Assembly (NCBI GenBank): GCA_021432635.1
Contig: MU270118.1
Location: 113,422 to 177,421, forward strand
DNA length: 64,000 nucleotides
Reading direction: 5' to 3'
Source: Thozetella sp. PMI_491
Taxonomy: Eukaryota > Ascomycota > Sordariomycetes > Chaetosphaeriales > Chaetosphaeriaceae
Part shown: positions 1 to 12,166 of the stretch, in pieces
Layout: each line of letters starts with the position of its first letter
Position numbering within the stretch: the stretch's first letter is position 1
The notes under the pieces: model-generated
The model's database searches: none
Seen by the model: the letters and a program-made list of their open reading frames with translations, nothing else
What the model was told of the DNA's origin: nothing
Translations under genes and position numbers: made by a program

Positions 1-1433
1 TGCTCGGCTAAACATGTGGTGGTGGGAAACGGGAGAGGGAGGTTCTATCGACGAATGATCGAGGCCTGTTAACAGTAAGGAGCGCCGTTAGCCAATCGAG
101 CATCGCGAAAACCATATTGGGCTTGGGTAGCGGTCTGGTTGGGGGCATTCGGGCGAGACCGAAAGAAACAAAATAAGAAACAAAAGCCAGCGCTTACCGT
201 CCCGATCGAGATGCCCTCCAGACTGTCTCGATTCGCACCAGCCTCGGTGTCTGGCTCTGCACCCACGCCCGTGCGAAAAGTCCTCTAGACGAAGGCCGGC
301 CTTCGCGTCGACTTGGTGATTTCACAATAGGCGCACCGACGCTCGTCACAGTTCGGGCAGCTCTGTTTCGTTATCGCTATCGCGGAGTGGCCACAGGCGC
401 ACTGCTTGGTCGGGAGAGCCCTGCTGTTAGCACACGGCCGAGCACGGGTCAGAGCTGGAGCGCATGTCCTTACACACCGCCAAGTATAGACTGTGCGTTT
501 CTTGGGTCCGAACTCCGACCAGTCGCGGGCTTCGTCCGGCCCGGACCAGGCGTCGTTTGGTTTGGACATGCGGGTCCAACATGTGCACTTTGGCGGAAAT
601 CTGTAGCAGGCTTCCATGGTTTTGGTGGCTTTGGGGGGTGACATTTGGTTCTGGTGGCGTGGCGCACGCGCCCGTGGAACCAATGGGAGTGGCCTGCTCG
701 TCCAGGGTGTCAATTAGCTCAATCGAAGATCGAAGCGGGTACTAAAAATGCTGACTTCGCCACGCTGGCAGGCACGTGTGAAGCTATTCGGAAAGCCTAG
801 GCCTAGGGGGGGGGGGGGGGGGGTCGAATCTGGCCTCCACTCCGCATGGGCACCCCTAGATGATATCTGTTGCACTGGCGTTCGGAAATAGATATATCCG
901 ATCCAATGTCTCAGGTCACCTTGAGCCGTGGAAGCAACAGGAAGCCGAAGGGATGATGGCGTCTGTCATGGCATAGAAAAGGGCTACGCTTGCTACTAGC
1001 GGTGTGATTTGGAGGCAATTGGACTCTCGACGACACCCGTTAATTCCGACAGCCTAAGCTTAATGGCGCTCAGAAGAAATGCCGTGGACCGCTTGCGGCT
1101 TGCCGTCGAGACCCGGCCCGCCAAGGATAGGGTGGATGAGGATGCCGACGTCCCCGGGATCCTTCCTTACGGGTCGCGCAGACCCCAAGGTATGATTCGA
1201 GAATGAATCTAGGCTCTCCGGGACGGGAATTCCCGTCCCGTTGCGGCGTCTTAGTACTAGGATTAAGCCTGCTTCAGACAGCGATCATATCGGTTCCTTG
1301 GTAAAGTCACCGGTACCACGTCCATTATAGGAGAAGAACTCGATTGTCTGCCGCCGCTCTAACCGAAGGAAGATGCAATGCGGTCCCTTGCGAGGCCCTT
1401 CCTCCCCCATTGCCTCAATAAGGCAGTATGCTT
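1..1433. other. Intergenic region with poly-G tract
   Basis: I see no convincing coding sequence: the open frames are short, overlap on both strands and lack any recognisable motif. The one clear structure is an 18-base G run near 806-823, directly after two AGGCCTAGG-like palindromic hexamers. The stretch ends at the stop codon of the minus-strand serine hydrolase gene. Confidence 0.6.
806..823. repeat. Poly-G homopolymer (18 bases)
   Basis: An uninterrupted run of G. Further G runs occur at 32044-32051, 42972-42983 and at the very end of the window (63992-64000). Tracts of this kind are prone to length error in assemblies, so the exact count should not be trusted. Confidence 0.9.
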
Positions 1434-3401
1434 TCACATCTTTCTTTGCAGTGCAGCCGTCCGCAGAACTGGGATTTCCAACGCAATCGCCTTTCCGTCC
1501 TCGCCGACCTCGAATACAAACTCGTCTATAGCCATGCCGCCGTATCTAAAAGTGTCCACCTCGAGCCAAGTAGTGCTACATGGACGAAGATATTGCGGAG
1601 CTCTCTTCGGCTGCGGTAAAGGGACCACATTAGATTGTTGTAACACGCCACGAAACGCAACCCGTCCCGCTGGGCTTGAGAGCCCTGCTACCTGCTCCTC
1701 GAGGCCGACGGGGAACAGCTGGATCGATTCTACGCCTAAGAGCGGTAAAATGTTGATTCCACTGACAGAAAAATTCGCCACAATTAGCCCAGGTTTGTGT
1801 TGGTCCAAAGCGACGGCCACCGAGTACTCTGGACCGGTGCTGTTCGCGATAAGATGGGTAAGGTAAGACCCAGCGAATCTTATGCCCGCCGCCAACCGCG
1901 AGGCAGCTTCAGCTGCGGGGATCCAGCTGTCCAGCGCGAGCTCTGTGAGGACTGGTATCTGTCCGGGAAACCCGGGAGACGGCCCTGCCGCCAAGATTGC
2001 AAACCCGATGCCGTGGTCGGGAGATAGAGCCAAGACGGCCCCGTACGCACCAATTCCTCCCGCCTTGGTGTACAGGTCGACCGTCCTCTTCTGATCCGAG
2101 AGATTAATAATGGGGAGATCCAGCCGGACAATTTCCCATGGCATTCCGATCGAGCCGTATAGATTAGCCGTGTGCGATGCGGGCTTGAGCCACGCCTTAG
2201 TAGTGCTTGGAGGCAGGAGGGTCGAGTTCAGGATGGCGCGACCAACCGAGGAAAGATCGCGAATGGACTGATAGGTATTTCCGGCACTGAGTAATATCAG
2301 CATCTGACGGTAGACTGCATGCGGATCTGCAGTGAGAAGCTGAGAGGAGAGGAAGGAGTCTCACGGCGTGTCCTGTGCCAAGTCATAGTCCCACCAACTG
2401 CTCGCTCGGTCGCCAGGAATTACAACATTTGAGTCATTTGGCGGCCGCCGCCAAAAAGTACGGGTGAGATTGAGTGAATTTACCACTTCCGAGTTAAAAA
2501 TATCCTCAAAGCTTTCGCCGGTCATCTTCTCTAGAACTAGGCCGAGGAGTCCGTACGCTGTATTGGAGTAGACGGGCGTTTCAAATACCGCAGCAATGGG
2601 GTGGCGGGCGAGGAGAAGTTTCAAGGATTCTGTCTGAACTGTCAAACCGGCCGATCATGGGTCAAAAAGAGGAATATTTGGTAAGTTACCCTCGCGAGTG
2701 CATGGTTTCAACCCAAACGTCCCGCATGGGACTCGTTCTTTGTCCTCGAGATTGGGAAAGCCAAGTTTGGGGAGTGGAGAGTTCGGGTCACCGGAATTAT
2801 CGAGAAGAGCGTCTGCGTGAATATTAATACGCGCCTGAAAAGTCAAAGAGAATAAGTTACACGTGCAATCACGGGCCACGCCGCTCAGGTGACTGGCGAG
2901 TGCTCCAAGTGTGACCTTGAACCACTGGACGTTGTCCACGACATCACCAGTGGAGGCTGTGGCCAACTCTGGTATATATTTTGTGACGGGATCTTGCCAA
3001 GGGACATCGCCGAGTTTTGAGATCATGGTCAAGATGGTCAGGGTCTTTGCCACGCTTCCAATGCGGTAGACTGAGTTGCCGTTGAGTGCAGGTTTCACAG
3101 CAGGCTGAAAGGACCCCGTTGCCTGGTGGTGGAATTCGTAAAGTAGCTCATGGCTCCCTGCAGAGAAGACGCCGATGGAGAAAGTCGTGTTCTCGTTGTC
3201 AAATGGGCCGTGGTCCGTCTGTCCAGTCTTGAGCGTATTCCGAAGAAGCTGTGTATAATCATCGTTTGCCCTCCGGATCGCGCAAGAGGCACCAAGGTCT
3301 AGCGATGGCGGGTAAGCAGGTCCAAGCAATGAGCAGGATTGAGCGAATACGCGCGCAACGGAAGCCAGCAGGATGGCGGGAATTAGGTGATTTGAATACA
3401 T
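1434..3401 (-). CDS. Secreted beta-lactamase-related serine hydrolase
   Basis: Three exons, complement(1434..2286, 2365..2638, 2690..3401), joined in phase give 612 residues. The chosen ATG opens a typical signal peptide (about residues 1-21, ending AQ), so the protein probably enters the secretory pathway. The S-x-x-K catalytic motif (SVAK, Ser116/Lys119) and a YSN motif (about Tyr261) place it in the class C beta-lactamase / penicillin-binding protein fold, a fungal family of esterase- or peptidase-like enzymes with mostly unknown substrates. A TGA in frame with both flanking exons (2655-2657) lies inside the first intron (51 nt, GTAACT...ACAG). The second intron is 78 nt with GTGAGA donor and GCTGAT branch site. 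The C-terminal domain ends in the family-typical YGG...DEFVFE segment. Fold assignment is firm; the reaction is unknown. Confidence 0.85.
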
Positions 3402-3850
3402 TTTTGACTCAATATCAACGATACGGCTCCTGCAACGTTCTTTGTATCTCCATATACTAGAAAGACTGACGATGGTGACACGCAATTCATCATGATACAT
3501 GCCCAGGTTTCAATGGCTTTAAGTTTACTCGGACCTTACCCCAACTCCACATCCTTTCTGCTTTTCTGGATCGGATTCTGAGATCCAAACGTATCTAATC
3601 AGTGCTGATTCGGGTGGCTGAACCAGGATATTCAGGCTGCCATCTCTCTTTTATGTGGTGTACGCGGCGATCCACGCGGCGCTCTAGCTGACGAAGCCCC
3701 TCTTCGCAAAGCATACTTAACTCAGAGGACACCTAGCTCTGACCCCAAAGACGCCCCCCAAAAATGAGAGAGATGTTAAATTTTTTTTTTGCCGAGCAAG
3801 CGTGGTACTGTAACGAACGAATACCTTACACTTCAATACTTGCCTTACCA

Positions 3851-5535
3851 TTACCATGTTCGCCGGGATACCTTGACTCGACGGGATACCCCAGGGTACT
3901 CTACTATTTCCTCGTGATACAAGGCACGGCGACGGTCGACGTCAACTTCTTGGTCTACCGCACCAAGAAAAAGAAGAAAGTCCACGATCCACTTTGCTGA
4001 CGACATTTTCGCATGAACTATGGGCAATTCGCCGCAGATGGGTTCGTTGAGAGAAACGCCAGCCTCTACCCACAACGAGATCATCCTGGTGCTTTTGTGA
4101 GAGATGGCGCTCAGCAGGCCCACCTGCGCAATGGTCCGTCCGAGATGCTCTGGTGCGTCGAGCTTTTCTTGCAGCCGCGGGTCTCGCCTTAGGAGGCGCT
4201 CCACTAAATGCGCCTGCATGTTCTTGGCGGCTGTAGAGAGGGCATCCACTGGGCTCGCGCCGTGTTCCAGAAGCAATTCAACTACCTCGTCGTGACCCGA
4301 GCGTGCTGCGAAATATATTGGGTTGTACATGACCATGGGGTGTAGGTCCTTCAGATTTACGGCTGCCCCTTGGCCAAGTAGAAAGCGAACCATACCGACC
4401 TTCCCTTGGGCTGCGGCGATGCTTAAGGCGCTGCTTTCTTCGCGATAGATTTCATGCAATGGCAGTTCCAAGATCGAATTGATGCTAATACCGCTGGCGA
4501 GCAGCAACCGCACTACCTCCGCATGGCCACCCTGCGCTGCTTGCTTCAGCATGCGACGCCCAAGTGGCAGCAGTTCCGACAGCGACTTCCCTCGTGCGCG
4601 TAGGATGGCCTCAATGAGATGGACATGACCCTTCGTGCGGCGATCAGCATCGCGCGGTCAAGTGCTTGGGCATCTCTGATGGCAGTCATCCCTTCCTTCC
4701 CCTCCAGGAGCATCTGGACAACATCGGTGTGGCCACCGGAGACGGCCTCTTCGAGGCCCACCGGGTGTAGGCCCAGCGGCTTAGTAGGTACTGGACAATA
4801 TGCCGAAGGCCGCACATGGCAGCGAGCGCCACAGGCCGGCCAAAATAGGCATATTCCATATCGAAGAAAAGGGGCTCCGAGATGCGACCCTGGGACCAAT
4901 CGTCTAGCAGCGATTCGAGCAATGGCAGATTGCCGAGGGCTATGATGCCGCAGAGAATGTGGCCTAGCTTAGTCTGTGGGCCGACACCGCTGCTTGCGCC
5001 TTCGTAGATTTCGAGATGTCTTCCGACGAGATAGGTTTGACGGACCACATATCGGCGGGCAGCGATCTCCGCAATCACTTGGTGCTGGCGCAGCTGCAGT
5101 TCTTGCAGCCAGTGGTCCGACGACTGGGCTTCCTTTGCCGGAGACAACGTCAAGGCATCTAGCTCTCGATTGAGGGAGGCGACGACGGAGAGGAGGTCAT
5201 CTTTGTTCGCCGGCCGGTTGTGCGATTTTCCTAGGATGATATTGCTGAGAAGCTCGGGCGAGATGCGCCAACACAGGGTCGGGGTGGCCGGGTCATGAAC
5301 ATCGACGACTTGGCGGGTGCAAATGGCATACAATATGGATGAGTCAAACAACTCTAGAGTATAGAAAAGTTAGGCTGACGGACCCCCCCACCGAGAGGCT
5401 TCGCTACCGAACTGCGCCAGGACACATACTGCTCACTAGCCGGAGGTGGACGGCTTTCCAAATCCCGATGATAACGACTAAATATTCAATGATGGTATCA
5501 AAAATTTCACGCGAGAAGCTGTGCAGAGGCAGCAT
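3851..5535 (-). pseudogene. F-box-like/ankyrin-repeat protein with two frame breaks
   Basis: Exon 1 (5430..5535) encodes an F-box-like start (MLPLHSFSREIFDTII); a 76-nt intron (GTATGT donor, CTAAC branch, CTCTAG acceptor) leads into exon 2 (3851..5353), which encodes ankyrin repeats such as GHTDVVQMLLE, GHAEVVRLLLASG and GHDEVVELLLEHGA. The repeat array runs through three successive frames: one break lies near 4770-4790 (after HIVQYLLSR) and one near 4630-4640 (within LIAARKGHVHLIEAIL). Each behaves like the loss of one base. Either this is a young pseudogene or the assembly dropped two bases, both near short G runs. An intact version would be a cytosolic adaptor of about 535 residues. The partner is unknown. 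Confidence 0.7.
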
Positions 5536-6175
5536 GGCGGCCGAGCGAATCACACAGGAGTTGGTAGGTAGAAAGGTGCATGCAGTATGCGCGGCGCCCG
5601 CGTGAGTCTGTTAGATGCAATAACGCACGTGACTGCTGCCCACTGCGAGAAGAAGAGCTCCTGGTCTTTTCACCCACATGCTACCTTCGTTGCCTTGACA
5701 GTCCCTATCTATCTTCCTTTGCCGCCTTCTCAGCGGCATTTAAGCGATACTCGACATGTTTTCTTTGCTTCCTCCATTTTGGCTTGCTTCTGGCATGGTT
5801 CTGCAGCATCTACGTGAATGCTAATCTGCGTTCGCGTAACCCTGGATCACGCTGAAATGTTGCTAAACTTTGGGGGATTAAAGTTATCATCGAGTTGTCG
5901 AGGCTGTGAAAGGGTAGCGGGTAGGGATGTATTCTGTTCCAATAACAGGTGCACGAGAGTTTGAGGTGGTGGTTCACTAGGCGGTCGGCCCAAGGCAAGC
6001 TGAACCAGGCCCGCGCGGATGCGAGCAGCCGCATGGTGCGTTTGTTATACACTTTGATCTATCGCTTTGGAGAGAAATAAAGAAAACAGAGAAAGAGTGG
6101 TCGATTTAGCTATATGTTTCAGTAGACTGCCTAGACTGCTAGCAGTAGAGTCATCGGCCTTGTCTTTTGCTATTC

Positions 6176-6730
6176 TCTATTGGTGTTGTTGCTAGCGGCG
6201 AACTTGCCGCGGCAGTCCATCGTCAAAGGCCGAGGGCTGGCTTGGGGTCGTGGTGCGACCCCACAAGCCTCGCCCGCCCCCTGCAGCAGCCCAAGTGCCC
6301 CCAAGCCACGGCACCCAGCGCTGCTGGGCCCCTCTTTTGACCTTCCCGTCACCTCTTTGAGGCCCAGCCCAGCCGTGGCGGCGGGGCGACAGCCGGCCTG
6401 TGGGGCCTGCAGGCCGGCCGCCCTCACTTCAGATGACTTAGCGAAGTGCTTAACTCGACGTCGGCCCCAGGCCCCAACTGCCGGTCGAAACTGGCATGCC
6501 GGCAAGGCGCTGCCCCTTGCCCACCCTTCAGCCGAGGAGCCCTTATATTTGACGTCAGACTCAGAGACATGGTATCGGGGCTACTGCCGGTTTTTATTGG
6601 GACCAAACGCAGTCGTCTAGGCGACTGTTCCCACCCACTCTCCTCTACACCACTCGCCGTGCTCGCCGGCTGCATCAACAAATAAAGTGCCCTCCCCTCT
6701 CTAGCTGTAATAGCTTCGTTGCTCAAGAAC
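6176..6730 (+). repeat. Possible solo LTR or LTR-like relic
   Basis: A GC-rich block with a TATATTT box (6544-6550) touching a perfect TGACGTCA palindrome (6550-6557), followed 124 bases later by an AATAAA signal (6681-6686). This spacing, without any attached gene, resembles the U3-R-U5 layout of a retrotransposon LTR. I could not find clear TG...CA ends or a target-site duplication, so the limits are approximate and a promoter of an unrecognised transcript remains possible. Confidence 0.25.
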
Positions 6731-7020
6731 CTGCCATGGTCACCTTGTTCCTCAACGGCGAGTCATAGCTTCGCCAAGAAGCCGCCCGATATCAGTTTGT
6801 ATGCCCCAAAATGAATAATTGGGCTCTAGGACTGGTGAGTCGGAAGAGGTGCCTCACCTGCCGGCCGCAGAGATGCCCAGTGCCCCCAGATTAAAACGCG
6901 CAAATAAATGCACATCTGCTGGCACCCAGCCGGATTACCAAGTGAACCACTCTCCTTGGCTCGTCTCGGGCGTCACGCGCTTCGATAGGAGAACGCCACC
7001 TGGCCACAGAACCCCAGCTG

Positions 7021-7177
7021 TGTCACGGATTTGCCAAGCCTGCAGCTTGTGGGGGAGTTTATGAAATCCGGGCAGCCTCGCCAAGTCTGCCTCTGAGCCG
7101 TCCATATCCTCAAAGAGGTTAGAGGTTAGGCTTGTGGGAGCGACTTGGCAAGGATTTTCTCACCCTGTGATGACACA
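7021..7177. repeat. Possible small inverted-repeat element
   Basis: The left end reads TGTCACGGATTTGCCAAG; the reverse complement of the right end begins TGTGTCATCACAGGG and contains ATCCTTGCCAAG. Matching TGTCA and GCCAAG blocks suggest a short element with degenerate inverted ends, or a hairpin-forming relic. No coding capacity and no obvious target duplication. Confidence 0.2.
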
Positions 7178-8142
7178 GCCTGGACTGGGTCCGTCCATTT
7201 GCACTTAAACCCTCGCAACGGCGAGCACCGAGGATAATCAAGAATTATTGTGATCGATATACGGCATGGAGATGCCTACCTCGACAAGATGACCGGCAAA
7301 CGTACTAGCTGTGGAAAAGCTCTTGGGGGGTGAAACTCCATCTTAGTCGAAGATATACCGTAGGCAAGCTCCTCGTCTACGACAACTAAGCAACAGGCAA
7401 GTGGCAACATTCCATAGCAGACGGCTTCAAAAGTCGACGACGGTAGATGAGTGGCGTGAAGGATTCTCGACCTAGTCTGTACTGGCACTCTCGTCCGCAA
7501 GCAAGGATTGCATCGAGCCCTTTGCCGAGCGCCTGGGCCCGCCGAGGCAAGCGATAGGTGGCAAAGATGACCTCTCAGACGAGACATCTCTGGCCGCCAG
7601 TAGTCAATCAAAGATCGGAACCGCGCCGAATTGACAGGTTCTGGCAAGATCCGTGATTGGGCGCTATAAATAGGTAGTCTCCCTCTCCCTCCCCCGCGCT
7701 ATATCCCGCCTTGGACTGCTGCCAGTCGTGCCCGGCCGCCTCCTGCCTCTCCAGATGGCAGCACACACGTGCTGCCGGCATCGACGTCCAGGTTAGCTCA
7801 AAGCGTCGGATAAGTGAATGGGGCACTCATCAACCCCCCGGGCACGGCACTTACTGGGGGCGTCGAGGTTCATTTAAACCTGGTGACGAGATGCGTCCAC
7901 ATGAGTTCCATGGAAGGACGAGCATTCTGTCGGGTATGCAAGTTTGATGTGTTAACGTCGTCGACTATACCTGCGGGATGCCGTCCCTATTCGCCAAACG
8001 CGGGGGACCCGCCCGTGGGTAATTAGCACCCACTTTGCGGAGTTTTTGAGCTCGGTTGGATGAAGCCGAGAATAAACAACCCCCCACCCTTTAGCCTGCC
8101 GACCGCCACGGCATAGGCAAACCGGGGCACCATAGTCGACGA

Positions 8143-8152
8143 GTATTTATAC
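8143..8152 (+). promoter_or_regulatory. TATA-like box of the DUF1996 gene
   Basis: GTATTTATAC lies about 90 bases upstream of the ATG at 8240, a usual distance for a fungal core promoter. Confidence 0.4.
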
Positions 8153-8239
8153 TCTTGTCGAGCGTGCCATGCAGCGCCCGAAAAGGGCCAAGTCCACATA
8201 GTCTCCGCGACGGATCGCTAATCCCTCCAGCCTGCCAAG

Positions 8240-9340
8240 ATGAAGTGGTTTACTCTCGCAGCCGCCCTCGCCGTGCCGGCCCAGGCCTACCTGCGCTTCG
8301 GATGCGCAACTCTCAGCGTCCAGCGCCTCGACCCCATCGTCGAGCCCGGCGCAGTGCCCTCGAAGCATTTGCACCAGATCGTGGGAGGCAATGGCTTCAA
8401 CGCGTCCATGGACCCCAAGTCCGACGTCAGCAGCCGCGCCACCTGCACCACCTGCAGCTTCTCTGAGGACTTCTCCAACTACTGGACCGCCGTCATGTAC
8501 TTCCGTGCCCGCAACGGCTCGTACAAGCGCGTGCCGCAGTACCCCAACGCCCTTCTGGGCTCGCTCACCGGTGGCATGACCATCTACTACCTGCAGCAGG
8601 ACTTCAACTCGAATGGCAAGGACAAGATTACCGCCTTCAAGCCGGTATGTGTACCACGAGTGCCAAACTCCAATAAGACCAGCTAACCCTAAGCCTTACC
8701 CCAGGGTTTCCGCATGACCGTCGGCACTCCCGGCAGCACCAACGGCAACAACCCCGGCCTTCGGTACACTTGCCTCCAGGACGTCATGACCCGGTTCCCC
8801 GAGACGGCTGAGTTCCCCAAGGCAGCCTGCCCTGCTGGTATCATGGCCATCCACCACTTCCCCGCCTGCTGGGATGGTAAGAACCTCGACAGCCCGAACC
8901 ACCAAGACCACATGTACAACACGGGCAAGGGTGGCTTCGTCAGCGCCGGCGCCTGCCCCTCGTCTCACCCCGTTCGCGTTCCTCAAGTAGCGTTCGAGAC
9001 GATGTGGAACACCACAATGTTCAACGACAAGTCGTTGTGGCCCACGGATGGTTCGCAGCCGTTCGTCTGGAGCTTCGATGATGGCAAGGGGTACGGCACT
9101 CACGGCGATTACCTCTTTGGCTGGAAGGGCGATGCGCTCCAGCGCGCTATGGACTCCACTCCTCTGCTTAGCAATGGCATTAAGACCCAGACTGTGGCCC
9201 AGGCCAACAAGTGCGCCGTCCAGAGCAGCGTCAAGGAGGAAATTGACGGCTGTAAGTCCCTTTACTGTCTATTGCCAGGCCCGCCTAGCTAACCTTCTCT
9301 AGGGCTTGACAAGCTTCCCGGCGGCCACATGGAGATGTAA
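8240..9340 (+). CDS. Secreted DUF1996-domain protein
   Basis: Three exons (8240..8644, 8705..9251, 9303..9340) give 329 residues. The first 16 residues form a clean signal peptide ending in AQA. The rest matches what I know of DUF1996 (PF09362): the early FGC...L...R.DPIV..G region, [11 protein letters not shown], a CTTCS cluster, a HFPACWDG block, and the late [11 protein letters not shown] segment. Introns are 60 and 51 nt with GTATGT and GTAAGT donors. Family members are secreted, often abundant, and sometimes carry an extra WSC domain, absent here. The short last exon encodes only [12 protein letters not shown], so the carboxyl end depends on that splice. Function of the family is unknown. 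The gene diverges from nothing close; a TATA-like box sits about 90 bases upstream. Confidence 0.9.
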
Positions 9341-10830
9341 GATTTCGTTTAGGGCAAGTTTTTGCTGGTGGTAGGGAATGGGAGGAGAGGGAGAGGGGAG
9401 AGAGCACTGCTGTCAAGAAAGTTGATAACTTAGCTACCTAGTACTATTCTTAAGCAGAAATACTACTCATATGTGTGCATTTTCAGCAATATGGCCTATC
9501 ATAAACTGAATCTCGCCGCTATGGGACCATGAAACGCCATTACCAACTGCCGCTGCCACAGCCACCTTATCGCGTGGCTGTTTCTAGAAGGGACTATGAA
9601 GACTGAGCCTGGGAATGGGTTATGTTTTAGGGGATGGTCTGGCTCAGTATGGAGTAAGTAGGCCTGGCCCTGGCAGAGCTCTGTAAAAGATACACGCGGC
9701 GCTTGCTGAGAATGGGGGGTAGTACTCAGTGCTTCTCACAGATAGTCTAACTACCTTTAGACGCGACGCTCCTTAAAGCTTCTATAGAATAAGAATAGTT
9801 CCCGAGAGGAGGACGACAAAAAGGCTGTGTACCTTACCGATAGGGCGAAGAGACCATACTGCTAAGCACTGTGCCCCACCGTTTGAATGTGTTCAAGAAG
9901 AAATCACACTGCCGATAGACCTAGCAGCAACAAGCATAGGAGGTGTGAGGATGGGGAGATCTTTAGCTGGCATACGAATCTGGTCGATATTTGGTTGTCG
10001 GTTGATTCCACCAACTTTCTCTGGCCAACTGACCCCGGCTAATATCAAATGGCCAGCAGGGCTAGTTGGCCGACTTCCCTAGCTGATCACCTGGCCCATC
10101 TGGCGCACTGACTTTCGCTGGCTCAATTAGTCCATAGAGCTTCAATTGGCTCAATTGGGCTGCCTGGCCTAATTGGCCGACCCTCCTGCGATGAACTATC
10201 CACGTACCTGGTTGATCAGCTAGGCTACCACTGATCAGCAAATCTGTATTATTAGCCTTCAGCTGGAATTATCTATTGGGACCATAATCATCCATTCCTT
10301 CCAGAGACTAATTGCGGTTTAATCTTCCTATTCCTGGTACTTTACTAAGCTAACTACTTGGAAAGTTCAAGAGTAAGAAGGCCGTGTGAGACGAATACGG
10401 GTTCCTTCCATGACGGTGTTCTGCTTTTGACAACTCTCGATGCTGCTGAGATACCCCGAACGTCGCAGGGATGAAATTCGCCTCGCTTTAGTCTATACAA
10501 ACCTCGTGGTCGTGCTTTAATCTTCGACCACCGCACCAAGAATTTTCTGATTCTCCTGTGAATATGGCTTTGCACTTGGGTCATATTCGATGGATGTATA
10601 GTGGTCGTGGTATCATATAACCTGATCTGCCACAGTTTCTACTTTCATCGAGACATAGGTTTGGGCAAATCCTTGTTCAAGGTTTATTTCCCTTTTCTAT
10701 ATAACCGAGCTCGTGATTGTATGATATATTCCTCAATATGGGACTCCGCCTATGTGAACGCCAACGCACGCTAAACTCTTCGTCAAGCCCATATTATAGC
10801 ACGTATCCCTAATTTTGCATTCAACCTTCC
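9341..10830. other. Intergenic region with degenerate repeats
   Basis: No gene seen. Between about 9985 and 10200 the sequence keeps returning to short words such as TTGGCC, AATTGG, CTGGC and GCTGATCA in varied spacing, as in a decayed minisatellite. The remainder has no recognisable structure. Confidence 0.5.
9985..10200. repeat. Degenerate short-word repeat tract
   Basis: Words built on TTGGCC/GGCCAA, CAATTGG and CTGGC recur many times (for example CTAGTTGGCCGAC, TTCAATTGGCTCAATTGGGC, CTAATTGGCCGAC). No fixed period is visible, so this looks like a decayed tandem array rather than a current satellite. Confidence 0.35.
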
Positions 10831-12166
10831 TCATTCCTTGGCAGCTTTGAAGCCGAATATGTTACCAAAGAGGCCTGTTAGAAGACCTGAAAGACCGGAG
10901 AGAAGATTGCCGTTGAGTAGGGCATTCATAATCGCATCAGAATGGGTGGTCGTGGTCAGCCACTTGTTGAGGATGGCCTGGTCCGGAGACACGTAGCTCG
11001 AGATCCGAGCGGGCAGGACCTTGCTGCAGTCGGTAAGGTTGTTGATATTAAACACTCCGAGCAAGCTGACACGGAGGTATTCACGTGAGTAGTCCTCCAT
11101 GCCCAGAGAGGTTAGCCATATGACCGTCAGGGATGCTCACGCTAGCTATCGTGAGATAGGGAATGCTTACGCTGTTCCAGTCATCTTGGCCGCCGGGAGC
11201 GGCAAACTGCTGGAACTCGGTGGCGACACGTGGATCGGCGGCGAGGGCGACGTCGCTTGCGAATTTGAAAATACGCAGTAGAGGAAGGTTTTTCGTCAGC
11301 GTCTGGTTGTAGAAGTTTACGTCCCAGACCCCTGGGGTGCTGTCTTGCGGGTCACCGGCGCGGGTAAGATCAACAAAGCGCTGCTGGCTAGTGGTGTGGG
11401 CTCCGATCAGCGCAGTGAGGCCGTACGGGGTGATTGTCTTGGCTTGGAAGAGCGCAATAAGGGCGTTGGCGTTCTGAGTAACACCGGGAAGCAGGCCGTT
11501 AGGGGCCGAGACGGCGCTGTCCTTGCGGCCGACATAGGAGCGGATGCGCGGACCGAGAGGACAGGTGACGGTGGCGACTGTAGCGCCCATCTGAATCAGA
11601 TCGGCCATGCCGACACCATATGAGCGGTATGTGTTGTACCACGTCTTCATCTGGCTGACAACAGTCTGTAGGCCGCTGTTCTCTGCTCGGTTGATCTCGT
11701 CCGAAGAAAGGGCGAGGGATCCGTCGCAGCCTCCCAGGTTCCCTGTGGTCTTGGACCAGCCGGCACAGTCGTGGAAGCCGAGACGGACGGAGGCGCGCGC
11801 GAGGTCGTTGCAACGTCCCGAAGCAGTCTTGTACGCGGTCACCATGTCGTTAACGATATATTGCCAAATGCAGCACGTATCCCTCGCACACGCCGTAGAG
11901 CCTTTGGAGGGAATGGGATAGGTCCAGGCGTCTGTGGTAATGGCGTTGTCGACGGTGTTATTAAGGATCCGCTTGATGGTCATTCCTGTGGCCGTCAATT
12001 GGTTGTCTCTGAGGGTGAGAAGATCGCCAATGAGCTCTGTGGAAGGCGCCCCATCGTTCTGGCGCTCCCTGATTTCCTCGAAAGTATTGCTCATCCCGGG
12101 GTATGCGGTTGTGAGTTGGAATATAGCCGCCGAAGCGATCGCGGCGTTGACGGTGACGGACTTCAT
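10831..12166 (-). CDS. Secreted class II-type heme peroxidase
   Basis: Two exons, complement(10831..11094, 11171..12166), give 419 residues; the 76-nt intron has a GTAAGC donor and a GCTAAC branch site. An N-terminal hydrophobic stretch ending near TAYPG is a likely signal peptide. The distal heme pocket motif RLGFHDC (Arg128, His132) and the proximal motif LIGAHTT (His257) are present, with a paired-cysteine framework (ACARDTCC, GGCDGS, TCP). This is the plant-type peroxidase superfamily, class II as in fungal lignin-modifying enzymes, which oxidise substrates with hydrogen peroxide outside the cell. Ascomycete members are often called ligninase-like, but I cannot show a surface tryptophan or manganese site. 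A TATATTTAA-like box lies about 195 bases upstream (reverse strand, 12361-12370). Confidence 0.88.

Larger units (their letters stand above)
5536..8239. other. Gene-poor region with repeat-like segments
   Basis: No supported gene in 2.7 kb. The piece 6176-6730 is GC-rich and has transcription-unit-like signals (see the separate entry). The piece 7021-7177 has imperfect inverted ends. The open frames here, including a 146-residue one at 6180-6620, are low-complexity and have equally long partners on the opposite strand. The last 100 bases are the promoter of the DUF1996 gene. Confidence 0.5.

Noticed and set aside
2655-2657. In-frame TGA in the serine hydrolase, at first sight a nonsense mutation or recoding site
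   Set aside because: It falls inside a 51-nt GT-AG intron (2639-2689) whose removal keeps phase and joins two conserved segments.
6180-6620. 146-residue open frame in the GC-rich block
   Set aside because: Low-complexity Pro/Arg/Ala composition, comparable open frames on the opposite strand, no domain; explained by GC content.
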